Positions 14,974 through 23,426 of a stretch of DNA of 35,173 nucleotides are shown here, in pieces. The notes under the pieces are model-generated. The model worked only from the letters and a program-made list of their open reading frames with translations. It made no database searches and was not told the DNA's origin. Source of the stretch: Pararcticibacter amylolyticus (GTDB taxonomy: Bacteria > Bacteroidota > Bacteroidia > Sphingobacteriales > Sphingobacteriaceae); NCBI RefSeq assembly GCF_003130405.1, contig NZ_QEAS01000024.1, positions 1,632 through 36,804 of the forward strand. Reading direction: 5' to 3'. How positions within the stretch are numbered: the first letter of the stretch is position 1; each line of letters opens with the position of its first letter. Position numbers and translations under genes: made by a program.

Positions 14974-15987
14974 ATGAAGAAATTTTCTGTTTTCGTATTC
15001 TTATTGTTTATCTGTCATGGCTTGTCCGCCCGGCAGGTGACTGAACTTCCGAAAGGCCCTGCAACAAGTATCCGTGGGATGAGTGTAGCCAGTCCAACCG
15101 TTGTCTGGCTTAGCGGAAGTAAAGGATGGTTTGCCCGCAGTAAAGATGCGGGCAGGACCTGGGAATGGAAGCAACTTAAGGAATATGTTGCCTTTGATTT
15201 CCGCGGAGTAGCAGCGTTTTCTGCAAGTAAGGCTGTTTTGATGAGTTCGGGAAGCCCGGCGGTGATCCTGTATACGGAAGACGGTGGTGAAAACTGGAAA
15301 GAATCCTACCGGAACGAGTCAAAGGAAATATTTCTGGACGGGATAAGTTTTTATAATGGGAGTGAAGGGTTGGTTTACGGAGATCCTATCCTGGGGAAAA
15401 TGCAGCTGCTGAAAACGGAAGACGGCGGAAAGTCATGGTTTAATATTTCGGAAAAACTTACGATCCCGCTTGCCGAAGGCGAAGCGAGTTTCGCTGCCAG
15501 TAATACGGGGATTGAAACAAGGTCTGACGGGAGTACATGGATCATTACAGGCGGCAAAGCTTCAAGCGTTTTTTATTCAGCTGATAAAGGAGAGAGCTGG
15601 CGGGCTTTTGATAGTCCGATGCTCCGGGGAAAAGAGACGCAGGGCCCTTTTTCAATCTGTTTCTATGACAAAAGCCGGGGTGCTCTGTCAGGAGGGGATT
15701 ATCAGGAAGATACGCTCAGCAGGAAGAATTTTTTTGTAACTGAGGATGGAGGGGCCATCTGGAGGGCGCCTGTCCGCGGGCCATCGGGATTCCGCTCCTG
15801 CGTAGCCTATATCAGCAAAAATATCCTGATCGCGACAGGTACCTCGGGCACGGATATTTCAAAAGACGGAGGCCGGTCGTGGAGTTCCTTATCCTCACAG
15901 GGGTATCATGTTGTATCAGTACTTCAGAAACAACGCTCAGCACTGCTTGCGGGATCGGACGGGAGGATAGCTCTTATCCGGCTCTGA
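14974..15987 (+). CDS. Secreted Asp-box (BNR/YCF48-like) beta-propeller protein
   Basis: This 337-residue protein has a signal peptide (MKKFSVFVFLLFICHGLSA) and six Asp-box repeats of the form (S/T)-x-D-x-G-x-x-W: SKDAGRTW, TEDGGENW, TEDGGKSW, SADKGESW, TEDGGAIW and SKDGGRSW, near residues 56, 100, 148, 201, 256 and 296. The spacing of about 40-55 residues suits a propeller with one box per blade. Relatives are annotated as photosystem II assembly-factor-like or oxidoreductase proteins, without a proven reaction. No sialidase catalytic set (FRIP, Arg triad) is seen, so an enzymatic sialidase role is unlikely. Confidence 0.8.
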   Translation: MKKFSVFVFLLFICHGLSARQVTELPKGPATSIRGMSVASPTVVWLSGSKGWFARSKDAGRTWEWKQLKEYVAFDFRGVAAFSASKAVLMSSGSPAVILYTEDGGENWKESYRNESKEIFLDGISFYNGSEGLVYGDPILGKMQLLKTEDGGKSWFNISEKLTIPLAEGEASFAASNTGIETRSDGSTWIITGGKASSVFYSADKGESWRAFDSPMLRGKETQGPFSICFYDKSRGALSGGDYQEDTLSRKNFFVTEDGGAIWRAPVRGPSGFRSCVAYISKNILIATGTSGTDISKDGGRSWSSLSSQGYHVVSVLQKQRSALLAGSDGRIALIRL

Positions 15988-16036
15988 AGTACTGCCCGCC
16001 TTACCTATCATTCCATTGTCATGAATCAGGCTTTAA

Positions 16037-16068
16037 TTGGAATATCGGAAAAAGTCGATATATCTTTG
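16037..16068 (+). promoter_or_regulatory. Promoter of the ArsR-OYE operon, nearly leaderless
   Basis: TTG (16037-16039), 21 bases, then TATCTTTG (16061-16068). The ATG of the ArsR gene is at 16073, only four bases after the -7 element, so transcription would start at or next to the start codon. Confidence 0.6.
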
Positions 16069-16072
16069 TGTT

Positions 16073-16357
16073 ATGGATCAGCTGGAAATATTTAAAGCAC
16101 TTTCTAACAAGACCAGGCTTGAGATACTGCAATGGCTGAAAGAGCCTGAAACGCACTTTCCTGTACAGGAGGAGGGGGTATGTGTGGGACTTATACAGAA
16201 GAAGGCAGGGCTTACCCAATCAACAATTTCTGAATACCTGAGCATTCTTCAGCGTGCAGGTCTCGTGGAGGCAACAAGAGTGGGACAGTGGACTTACTAC
16301 AAACGTAATGAGCAGGCATTTGAAAAACTTAAGGAACTTATCAGCACAACTTTGTAA
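16073..16357 (+). CDS. ArsR-family winged-helix transcriptional regulator
   Basis: This 94-residue regulator starts MDQLEIFKALSNKTRLEIL, the usual N-terminus of the family. The winged helix-turn-helix follows (QKKAGLTQSTISEYLSILQRAGL, then the wing VGQWTYYKR). The metal-binding motif of classical ArsR/SmtB proteins (ELCVCDL type) is replaced by GVCVGL, leaving one Cys (Cys37), so arsenic or zinc sensing by a Cys pair is unlikely. It lies 13 bases before the Old Yellow Enzyme gene and probably represses its own operon in response to a reactive or redox signal. An upstream in-frame ATG at 16037 is rejected because it lies in the promoter. Confidence 0.88.
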   Translation: MDQLEIFKALSNKTRLEILQWLKEPETHFPVQEEGVCVGLIQKKAGLTQSTISEYLSILQRAGLVEATRVGQWTYYKRNEQAFEKLKELISTTL

Positions 16358-16370
16358 ATAAAAAACAAAC

Positions 16371-17471
16371 ATGAATACAGATAGTCTTTTCAGTCCGTTT
16401 AAACACAAGAGTTTAAACCTCAGGAACCGTATTGTGATGGCTCCAATGACGCGTTCTTTTTCGCCTGGCGGTATCCCGACAGACGGCGTCGCTGAATATT
16501 ATGAAAAAAGGGCGGCGGGTGAAGTTGGATTAATTCTTTCGGAGGGTACTGTGATCGGCCGGCCTTCGTCTTCAAATGATCCGAATGTGCCTCATTTTTA
16601 TGGAGAGCAGGCGCTGAACGGATGGAAGAATGTGATAGACGGCGTGCACAGCGCCGGGGGAAGCATGGGACCTCAGATCTGGCATATGGGCGTGATGAAT
16701 AATCACCATTCGGGATGGGTGCCAGAGGTTCCTTTTGAAGGTCCGTCAGGTTTAAATAACCCTGAACTGGAAAATGGCAGGTCTATGTCTGAGTCTGATA
16801 TTGCCGATACGATAGCTGCTTTCGGAAAAGCTGCTGCTGACGCAAAGAGGCTTGGCTTTGACTGTGTTGAAATTCACGGAGCACATGGTTATCTCATCGA
16901 CCAGTTTTTCTGGGAAGCTACCAATCTGCGTAAGGATATCTACGGAGGGGCAACTTTGGCAGAAAGAAGCCGTTTTGCAACTGAAGTAATCCGTGAAGTA
17001 AGGAGGCAGGTGGGAGATGATTTTGCTGTGATCATTCGCTTGTCACAATGGAAAGCCACAGCTTATACAAATAAGCTTGCCCGGACGCCCCAGGAAATGG
17101 AATTATGGTTGAATCTCCTGGCAGATGCAGGTGCTGATATCTTCCATTGTTCTCAGAGAAGGTTCTGGGAGCCTGAATTTGAAGGTTCGGACCTGAACTT
17201 TGCCGGCTGGGCTAAAAAGCTGACCGGTAAGCCGACGATCACCGTAGGCTCGGTTGGATTGACAGGAGAATTCCTAGCCGCATTCCAGGGAGAGAGCTCA
17301 GATCCGAGCAGCCTGGATGAACTGATTCGCCGTTTTGATCGCGGAGATTTTGACCTGGTTGCAGTGGGCCGTCCCTTGCTTGCAGATCCTCAATGGGTGA
17401 AGAAGATCCATGAGGGAAGGACAAATGAGCTGAAAGGTTTTACGCGGGAGGCATTGGCAGAACTGGTATAA
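16371..17471 (+). CDS. Old Yellow Enzyme family NADH:flavin oxidoreductase
   Basis: This 366-residue FMN-dependent ene-reductase has the OYE barrel: start NRIVMAPMTRS, the HGAHGYLIDQFFW motif with the substrate-binding His169 and His172, then NLRKDIYGG, and the phosphate-binding end VGSVGL and FDLVAVGRPLLADP. The family reduces the C=C bond of enones and related electrophiles with NAD(P)H. It lies 13 bases after an ArsR regulator and ends before a strong terminator at 17502-17528, so the two genes form a closed unit. The physiological substrate is unknown. Confidence 0.93.
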   Translation: MNTDSLFSPFKHKSLNLRNRIVMAPMTRSFSPGGIPTDGVAEYYEKRAAGEVGLILSEGTVIGRPSSSNDPNVPHFYGEQALNGWKNVIDGVHSAGGSMGPQIWHMGVMNNHHSGWVPEVPFEGPSGLNNPELENGRSMSESDIADTIAAFGKAAADAKRLGFDCVEIHGAHGYLIDQFFWEATNLRKDIYGGATLAERSRFATEVIREVRRQVGDDFAVIIRLSQWKATAYTNKLARTPQEMELWLNLLADAGADIFHCSQRRFWEPEFEGSDLNFAGWAKKLTGKPTITVGSVGLTGEFLAAFQGESSDPSSLDELIRRFDRGDFDLVAVGRPLLADPQWVKKIHEGRTNELKGFTREALAELV

Positions 17472-17501
17472 TAACATATACCATAATCATATTTACAGAA
17501 G

Positions 17502-17528
17502 GACCCGGATATTCCGGGTCTTTTTTTT
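17502..17528 (+). terminator. Rho-independent terminator of the ArsR-OYE operon
   Basis: GACCCGGA, loop TAT, TCCGGGTC, followed by eight T: an 8-bp perfect GC-rich stem 30 bases after the OYE stop codon. Confidence 0.9.
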
Positions 17529-17638
17529 GCTGAGGAACCTTTGTTTTTATTTTTTTTGCTGACTGAATGTCTTTAATATTGCGACCGTTTAAATTATCCT
17601 GAAAAAAGAAGAATTCCGGATAGATAATCAGGGCATTT

Positions 17639-18625
17639 ATGAAAATTACTGCATTCGAGACAAGAGACGATGAAAAAAGGGCGTTTAAAAAGTTAGCCGA
17701 CAGCCTGAATATTGAAATTGTCTTAATCAATAAACCGCTAAGCCAGCATACAATAGAATTAGCAGCTGGAAGTCAGGGCGTAACCGTGCTTGGGCATAGC
17801 AAAGTGGATGAAGGAATCCTTTCTAAACTAAAAGAGCTTGATATTCATTACTTGTCAACCCGTACAATCGGGTATAATCACATTGATCTTGAAGCAGCAA
17901 AGAAGCTGAATATCAGGATCAGCAACGCCTGTTATGAACCTCATGGAGTCGCAGATTATACCGTTATGTTAATCCTGATGTCTTTACGTAAATACAAACA
18001 GGCACTGTTCAGGGCGAACGTGAATGACTATTCATTAAAGGGATTACAGGGCCGTGAAATGAGGGATATGACAGTGGGGATTATCGGAACCGGGAAGATC
18101 GGCGCGAAAGTGATCGATAACCTCTCGGGTTTTGGCTGCCGGATCCTGGCGTATGATACTTACCGGAACGGGAATATACTGCAAAAGGCAGAATATGTAA
18201 GCCTGGATGAACTTTATCAACAGTCAGATATTATCAGCCTGCATGTACCGCTTCTTGATAGTACATATCAAATGATCAGCCAGGACAGCATTGCTAAAAT
18301 GAAAAACGGGGTGATCCTTGTGAATTGTGCAAGAGGAGAACTGATGAACATAGCAGATCTGATCTATGCTATTGAACATGAAAAGATAGGGGCACTGGCC
18401 CTGGATGTTTTTGAAAAGGAGGAGGGAATCTATCACTTTGACAGAAGGACCGATATCATCAAAAACAGGGATATGGCCTACATCAGACAATTCCCTAATG
18501 TAATTATGACCCAGCATATTGCATTTTATACCGACAGGGCAGTAGAAGAAATGGTGGTATGCGGTGTCCAAAGCCTGCATTCTTTTATCAAAGGTGAAAA
18601 AGCCAGTACTGAGCTTCTTTATTAG
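17639..18625 (+). CDS. VanH-like D-lactate dehydrogenase (D-2-hydroxyacid dehydrogenase)
   Basis: This 328-residue NAD-dependent dehydrogenase carries the family catalytic set: Arg232 (NCARGE), Glu261 (FEKEE) and His293 (TQHIAFYT). The spacing of 29 and 61 residues is the same as in Lactobacillus D-LDH (Arg235, Glu264, His296). The Rossmann motif is VGIIGTGKIG. Several stretches look closest to VanH/D-LDH: STRTIGYNHIDLEAA, GVADYTVMLILMSLR, FGCRILAYD and SDIISLHVPL. It would interconvert pyruvate and D-lactate. The usual Pro before the catalytic His is Gln here. No D-Ala-D-Lac ligase or VanX gene is adjacent, so a fermentative or cell-wall role cannot be decided from context. Confidence 0.9.
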   Translation: MKITAFETRDDEKRAFKKLADSLNIEIVLINKPLSQHTIELAAGSQGVTVLGHSKVDEGILSKLKELDIHYLSTRTIGYNHIDLEAAKKLNIRISNACYEPHGVADYTVMLILMSLRKYKQALFRANVNDYSLKGLQGREMRDMTVGIIGTGKIGAKVIDNLSGFGCRILAYDTYRNGNILQKAEYVSLDELYQQSDIISLHVPLLDSTYQMISQDSIAKMKNGVILVNCARGELMNIADLIYAIEHEKIGALALDVFEKEEGIYHFDRRTDIIKNRDMAYIRQFPNVIMTQHIAFYTDRAVEEMVVCGVQSLHSFIKGEKASTELLY

Positions 18626-18788
18626 AATATCTTTGATAACGACTCTTTTGTCTTCAATTCCTGTTGATAAAATCAAAATTGGAAGGCGTGATTTATCTCA
18701 CATTTTGATAATATCGTAAAATGCAATCGTTTGTCATGAATTATTTGTAATAATATCTTAAATATTTATCAATATATAAATATTTGTT

Positions 18789-18796
18789 TACTTTTG
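18789..18796 (+). promoter_or_regulatory. Bacteroidota -7 element before the PepSY-like gene
   Basis: TACTTTTG matches TAnnTTTG and lies 14 bases before the ATG at 18811. The AT-rich region 18626-18788 has no other feature; the -33 region has TTTA, not TTTG. Confidence 0.5.
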
Positions 18797-18810
18797 TTGT
18801 GAAAATAACA

Positions 18811-19320
18811 ATGAAACAAATGAAAACGATTTTATATTTCGCATTTTTAGTTCTCGCTTTATCATTTAAAGGTTACGCGGACGAAAAGAACAAAGGAGAA
18901 AAGAAAGGAGCTGAGGTATCCTATTTCGCTGAAAATAATTTTCTTGCTAAATACCAGGGAGCGGAAAATGTAAAGTGGACTGTAACCAATCAATTCCAGA
19001 AAGCAACCTTCACATTAAAAGGTGTAAAGCTTGCTGCTTTCTTCGATATGAACGGTGAATATATCGCTACTACACAGTTTGTGGATGCAAAAAAATTACC
19101 TGCGGTAGGAAAGAACAGATTAGAGAAGCTTTATAAAGGTTATGAGATCGAAGAAGTTGTCAGATATGACCTGGATTCTCAGGAAGATTCACGTCTGGAA
19201 ATGCTGACAGGCAAGAGAGCTTATAATACTATCTATTTTGCAAGCCTTAAAAACAACGATGAGAAGGTAGTTTTGAAAATTACCCCTGACGGAGATGTAT
19301 CTTATCTTAAAAATCTATAA
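18811..19320 (+). CDS. Secreted PepSY-like protein
   Basis: This 169-residue protein has a signal peptide (MKQMKTILYFAFLVLALSFKGYA) and a mature domain that resembles the PepSY-like/BLIP-like periplasmic proteins common in Bacteroidota, with the pattern NVKW...ATF...AFFDMNGEYIATT. These are small alpha/beta proteins of unknown role, often induced by stress; no enzyme motif is seen. The frame opens at an upstream ATG (18784), but that would place the promoter element inside the gene, so 18811 is used; 18820 is also possible. A terminator follows at 19342-19377. Confidence 0.75.
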   Translation: MKQMKTILYFAFLVLALSFKGYADEKNKGEKKGAEVSYFAENNFLAKYQGAENVKWTVTNQFQKATFTLKGVKLAAFFDMNGEYIATTQFVDAKKLPAVGKNRLEKLYKGYEIEEVVRYDLDSQEDSRLEMLTGKRAYNTIYFASLKNNDEKVVLKITPDGDVSYLKNL

Positions 19321-19341
19321 TAATCAGTCAGATTAGAGCAA

Positions 19342-19377
19342 AAAAAAAGCTTCTGCATCCCTGCAGAGGCTTTTTTT
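19342..19377 (+). terminator. Rho-independent terminator
   Basis: AAAAAAAGCTTCTGCA, loop TCCC, TGCAGAGGCTTTTTTT: a 9-bp stem (one T-G wobble) flanked by A- and T-runs, so it can work on both strands. It follows the PepSY-like gene. Confidence 0.85.
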
Positions 19378-19469
19378 GTTTAACGCCTGTTTTTTGCGCG
19401 ATTATAATCTGGGTTTGTAACAAATTTGGTAGATTAGTCGTCTATCTGAGGATAATCAACCTTAAAATA

Positions 19470-21461
19470 ATGAGAAGAATTTATTCAACCATGATGGTTT
19501 GCCTCGCTACGGTGGTCGTTTCAGCCCAGGAAAAAACTGCCGGACTCCCTGGTGACACAACATTGCCTTCAACTAAAGAAGAGCTGACTAAACTGGCTGC
19601 ATCTGAAGTTAAAACCTTTAAGTATGCAGTAGAAGATTATTTCGCCCGGCCGAAACAATCGGTCTTTAAATTGTCTCCTGACGGAAAGTATTTTTCATAC
19701 AGGGAGAAGGACGCTTCAGGGAAGCGCCATGTCTTTGTGAAAAATATTCAGACCGGCGAAACAAAAAAGGTGCTGGAAGAGGGGAAAGAACTTATCCGTG
19801 ACTATGGGTGGGTGAATAGCAGGCGCCTGATCTATATTCAGGATCAGGGAGGAAATGAGAATTACCAGCTTTACGCAGTTGACCTGGACGGAAGCAATGA
19901 TCTGGCATTGACTCCTTTCAGCAATGTGAGGGTGAGTATACTAAAAGTTTTAAAGGATCAGCCCGATTTTCTGATCATTCAGATGAACAAGGACAATCCT
20001 GAGATCTTCGAACCTTATAAGATCAATATCCGCACCGGTGCTTTGGAAAAACTCTATGAGAACAAGGATGCGGCTAATCCTATTGCCGGGTATGATTTTG
20101 ATAAGGACGGCAACCTGAGAGGCTATTCAAAACAGGAGGGCGGAACAAATTATAGCTTCTTTTATCGTGAATCCGTGTCCTCTCCGTTTAAGAAAATAAA
20201 GGAAACGACATGGAAGGATAATTTTTCCATCATTGATTTTGATTATACCTCGAAGAACAAAAACCTTGCTTATGTATTATCGAATCTGACCAGTAATACG
20301 GCAGAAATTCAGTTGTACGATCTCAAGACTAACACACCCGTCAAAACGCTTTACAGCAATAAAGTTTTCGATTCTGAGGGGCTTGAAACTTCGAGAAAGC
20401 GCAATTATGAGATAGATTATTTTAGTTATACCGGAGAAAAATCAGAGATAGTGCCGGTTAGCGCTGCTTTTAAGAAACTATACGCCCGGTTTAAGTCGCA
20501 GTTCGGAAAGTATCAGTTTGGTATTATCAGCAAAACGGATGAAGAAGACCAGTATCTGCTGATTGTAACGAGCGATAAGCTATACGGGAAATATTATACC
20601 TACGATCTTAAAACCGATAAGTTTACACTTCTTGCTGACCTGATGCCAAAACTGAAAGAAGAGGATATGGCGGAGATGAGGCCGGTTAAATTCAAATCGA
20701 GAGACGGGCTGGATCTTTACGGCTATATCACCATCCCGAAGGAAGCAAAATCCGGCGCAAAGGTGCCTTTAATCGTCAACCCTCACGGAGGGCCTTACGG
20801 GCCGCGTGATGAATGGGGATTTAACCCTGAAACGCAGCTGTTTGCAAGCCGCGGGTATGCGACTATTCAAGTCAACTACCGCGGATCAGGCGGGTACGGG
20901 AAGTCTTTTTCCCTGGCCGGCAGTAAGCAGATTGGCAGAAATATGCTGAATGACCTGGAGGATGGTGTGGCATATGCTAAGTCTCTCGGCTTTATAGACG
21001 GGGATAAAGTTGCTATTTATGGCGGAAGTTACGGCGGGCTGGCTACATTGGGCAGCCTCGTAAAAACTCCCGAATTGTATAAGTGCGGGGTTGATTATGT
21101 GGGGGTGTCGAATCTCTTCACTTTTTATAAATCATTCCCTCCTTACTGGAAGCCTTTCCTGGCGCAGGTGTACGAACAATGGTATAACCCGGAAGATGAA
21201 CAGGAGAAAAAGATAATTGAACAGATATCTCCGGCGCTGAATATTGATAAAATTAACAAACCATTATTTGTTGTCCAGGGCGCTAACGACCCAAGGGTAA
21301 ATATTCATGAATCTGATCAGATCGTTAAGAGTTTAAGAAGCCGGGGCTTTGATGTTCCTTATATGGTAAAGTATAATGAAGGTCATGGTTTTGGTCATGA
21401 AGATAACAGGATTGAATTATACAAATGTATGGTAGGGTTCTTTGCCTATCATCTTAAATAG
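19470..21461 (+). CDS. S9 family peptidase (prolyl oligopeptidase/acylaminoacyl type)
   Basis: This 663-residue serine peptidase has an N-terminal signal peptide (cleavage likely near residue 19, VVVSA-Q), a seven-blade-type beta-propeller (about 60-410) and a C-terminal alpha/beta-hydrolase domain (about 420-663). The catalytic triad is Ser520 (GGSYGG), Asp607 (GANDPRV) and His639 (NEGHGFGHE). VNYRGSGGYG and NPHGGPYGPRDEWG are family landmarks. It would cleave small peptides in the periplasm. It has its own region after a terminator and ends in a hairpin shared with the convergent GH25 gene. Confidence 0.93.
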   Translation: MRRIYSTMMVCLATVVVSAQEKTAGLPGDTTLPSTKEELTKLAASEVKTFKYAVEDYFARPKQSVFKLSPDGKYFSYREKDASGKRHVFVKNIQTGETKKVLEEGKELIRDYGWVNSRRLIYIQDQGGNENYQLYAVDLDGSNDLALTPFSNVRVSILKVLKDQPDFLIIQMNKDNPEIFEPYKINIRTGALEKLYENKDAANPIAGYDFDKDGNLRGYSKQEGGTNYSFFYRESVSSPFKKIKETTWKDNFSIIDFDYTSKNKNLAYVLSNLTSNTAEIQLYDLKTNTPVKTLYSNKVFDSEGLETSRKRNYEIDYFSYTGEKSEIVPVSAAFKKLYARFKSQFGKYQFGIISKTDEEDQYLLIVTSDKLYGKYYTYDLKTDKFTLLADLMPKLKEEDMAEMRPVKFKSRDGLDLYGYITIPKEAKSGAKVPLIVNPHGGPYGPRDEWGFNPETQLFASRGYATIQVNYRGSGGYGKSFSLAGSKQIGRNMLNDLEDGVAYAKSLGFIDGDKVAIYGGSYGGLATLGSLVKTPELYKCGVDYVGVSNLFTFYKSFPPYWKPFLAQVYEQWYNPEDEQEKKIIEQISPALNIDKINKPLFVVQGANDPRVNIHESDQIVKSLRSRGFDVPYMVKYNEGHGFGHEDNRIELYKCMVGFFAYHLK

Positions 21462-21472
21462 CGTTTTAATTT

Positions 21473-21507
21473 GTTCCGGCTCCTGTTATTCTACCAGGTG
21501 CCGGAAC
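21473..21507. terminator. Hairpin shared by convergent S9 peptidase and GH25 genes
   Basis: GTTCCGGC, T, CCTG, nine-base loop, CAGG, T, GCCGGAAC: 12 paired bases with one T-T mismatch. The stop codon of the GH25 gene (21486-21488) lies in the loop. There is no T-run on the far side, so termination efficiency is uncertain. Confidence 0.5.
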
Positions 21508-22346
21508 TCTGTACTGTCTCCTCTGAAAACATTAAAATCAACAGAATGGTTGATCCCGTTCACCTTCGCTTTATCGGAATGCTGCCAGAATACCCAGTTT
21601 GTGTTTTTTCCGGCGTTTAGTTCGTGTTTATAGTAATGGGCTATCCAAAGCTTATAAGTATCGAAGTGGCCTTGTAAATAATCCCTGTAGAAACTCAGTC
21701 CCGTATAAATAACAGGGCGCTTTTTAGTTTTCTTCTCAATGTGATCCAGGAACGCTTTCAGCTCCCGGCGCATCTTTTCCGGAGAATGCCCATCGAGCGT
21801 TTCTACGTCGGCAACCATTGGCATGTCGCCGTTTTCGAAAGACACTGTCTGAAGGAAAAATCGGGCTTGCTGTTTTCCGCTTGCACGCGGATGGAAATAA
21901 TGATAGGCTCCGCAAACGATCCCCACCTTCGCCGCCTCGCGCCAGTTGCGCTGGAAATAAGGATCAACAAGCGTTAATCCCTCAGTCGCTTTTATGAAGG
22001 AGAAGTGGATCTTCACTCCGTCGTCTTCCATCGCACGTACTTTTTGCCAGTCAATCTTTCCCTGCGCATAAGACACGTCAATTCCATGAATGCTGTATCG
22101 GGTGGGGATCCTGATGTCAAAGCTGGTATAGGTACGGTAGTGAGGATCTTCCCCGATGTCGCGTACCCACCTCCATGCTGATGTCAGGGTTTTTAATACG
22201 TACCCGTAATACCATGGCGAGAGCAGGATCAGAATCACGATGAAGGCCGAGAGCTTAAACCTTAACGGCCATTTATTATCGCCCTTTTTCTTCCGTGTTG
22301 TTCTTTTTACGCTTTTTCTCTGACTGGGTTTTCTCGGGGTTTGCAT
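21486..22346 (-). CDS. GH25 family lysozyme-like protein, membrane anchored
   Basis: This 286-residue protein has a very basic N-terminus (about 1-27), a single membrane helix (about 31-50) and a GH25 muramidase domain (about 85-280). Family landmarks are HGIDVSYAQGKIDW with the catalytic Asp, FSFIKATEGLT, GAYHYFHP, MPMVADVETLDG with the catalytic Glu, KRPVIYTGLSFY and the ending WVFWQHSD...NHSVDFNVF. It would cleave the beta-1,4 bond between MurNAc and GlcNAc of peptidoglycan, from the outer face of the inner membrane. A weak -7-like element (TACCTTCG, minus strand) lies at 22355-22362. Confidence 0.93.
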   Translation of the reverse strand: MQTPRKPSQRKSVKRTTRKKKGDNKWPLRFKLSAFIVILILLSPWYYGYVLKTLTSAWRWVRDIGEDPHYRTYTSFDIRIPTRYSIHGIDVSYAQGKIDWQKVRAMEDDGVKIHFSFIKATEGLTLVDPYFQRNWREAAKVGIVCGAYHYFHPRASGKQQARFFLQTVSFENGDMPMVADVETLDGHSPEKMRRELKAFLDHIEKKTKKRPVIYTGLSFYRDYLQGHFDTYKLWIAHYYKHELNAGKNTNWVFWQHSDKAKVNGINHSVDFNVFRGDSTEFRHLVE

Positions 22347-22503
22347 GTACGCCGCGAAGGTACTTAATTTTTAGATTCATTATTCAGGTAGCCTGAGCAG
22401 GTTAAACGAAACACCGTTCTTTGAAAACCAGCGGAAGTTTTATAATATTGGCTGGCTTGTCTGGCAATCAGATAGTGTGATGATAAAGTAAATAACCCGT
22501 TAT

Positions 22504-23328
22504 ATGAAAAGATTTGGTTTTATTCTGCTCGTTTTATTCTGGATTCAGGGGTCGGCCCAAACCGATACATATGAACTGAAGGAGAATGTTCATTATTATC
22601 CTGATTCCGACAATAAGAAAGACTCTTATATAAACGAGCGCTGTTTGCTTGATGTTTATTATCCAAAGAATAAAAAGGGGTTTGCTACGATCGTATGGTT
22701 TCATGGAGGCGGCATTACGGGGGGAAATAAATCGATCCCTGAAGCACTGAAAAATAAAGGGTACGCGGTTATTGCCGTAGGGTACCGGCTTTCTCCAAAG
22801 GTTTCTGCTCCGGCTTATATCCGGGATGCGGCTGCGGCGGTGGCGTGGGGCTTTAAGCATATTAGTGAATTTGGCGGCAACGCCGACCGGATTTTTCTTT
22901 CGGGGCATTCAGCCGGTGGCTATCTGACGATGATGATCACGCTTGATAAGGAATACCTACAGGTATACGGGATCGATGCAAACAGGATAGCCGGCCTGAT
23001 ACCGTTCAGCGGCCAGGCTATTACGCATTTTACCGTCCGTAATGAACAGGGTATAAAGGAAACACAGCCGACAATCGATCAATATGCTCCATTATATCAT
23101 GTAAGGGCTGACGCACCGCCAATGCTCCTGATAACAGGTGACCGGGAAATGGAGCTTCTGGGACGGTATGAGGAAAACGCTTATCTGTGCAGGATGATGA
23201 AGCTGGCGGGACATAAACAAACGAAGTTGTATGAACTGGACGGGTTTGACCATGGAGGGATGGCGGAACCAGCGTTTCCGCTGCTTTTGAAAGAAGTGGC
23301 AGCGATATTGAAAAGTGGTGGCAAATGA
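22504..23328 (+). CDS. Secreted alpha/beta hydrolase (carboxylesterase type)
   Basis: This 274-residue hydrolase has a signal peptide (about residues 1-18, ending QGSAQ). Oxyanion-hole motif HGGG is at 67-70, nucleophile Ser136 in GHSAGG, then Asp213 (TGDRE) and His250 (FDHGGM), a complete triad of the hormone-sensitive-lipase/carboxylesterase branch. The sequence SPKVSAPAYIRDAAAAVAWGF is typical of BD-FAE-type esterases that deacylate small ester substrates. The substrate is not predictable. It lies alone between the divergent GH25 gene and the MFS transporter. Confidence 0.88.
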   Translation: MKRFGFILLVLFWIQGSAQTDTYELKENVHYYPDSDNKKDSYINERCLLDVYYPKNKKGFATIVWFHGGGITGGNKSIPEALKNKGYAVIAVGYRLSPKVSAPAYIRDAAAAVAWGFKHISEFGGNADRIFLSGHSAGGYLTMMITLDKEYLQVYGIDANRIAGLIPFSGQAITHFTVRNEQGIKETQPTIDQYAPLYHVRADAPPMLLITGDREMELLGRYEENAYLCRMMKLAGHKQTKLYELDGFDHGGMAEPAFPLLLKEVAAILKSGGK

Positions 23329-23392
23329 TCTTCTGACACTATTTTCATGTTTTTTTGTTCTGAAGTTTATATCTGAATCCGGAGGGGTATGT

Positions 23393-23400
23393 TACTTTTG
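23393..23400 (+). promoter_or_regulatory. Bacteroidota -7 element for the MFS gene
   Basis: TACTTTTG matches TAnnTTTG and is followed 26 bases later by the ATG at 23427. A TTTA sits 23 bases upstream in place of the usual TTTG. Confidence 0.45.
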
Positions 23401-23426
23401 CACCTGGTTTTCGGGTATAACAGAGA

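Noticed and set aside
17639-18625. Glycopeptide-resistance (vanHAX) cluster
   Set aside because: Only a VanH-like dehydrogenase is present; no ligase, dipeptidase or VanRS-type regulators flank it.
18626-18788. AT-rich stretch as a possible origin or mobile-element boundary
   Set aside because: No repeats, DnaA-box clusters or target-site duplications were seen; it is an AT-rich promoter region.
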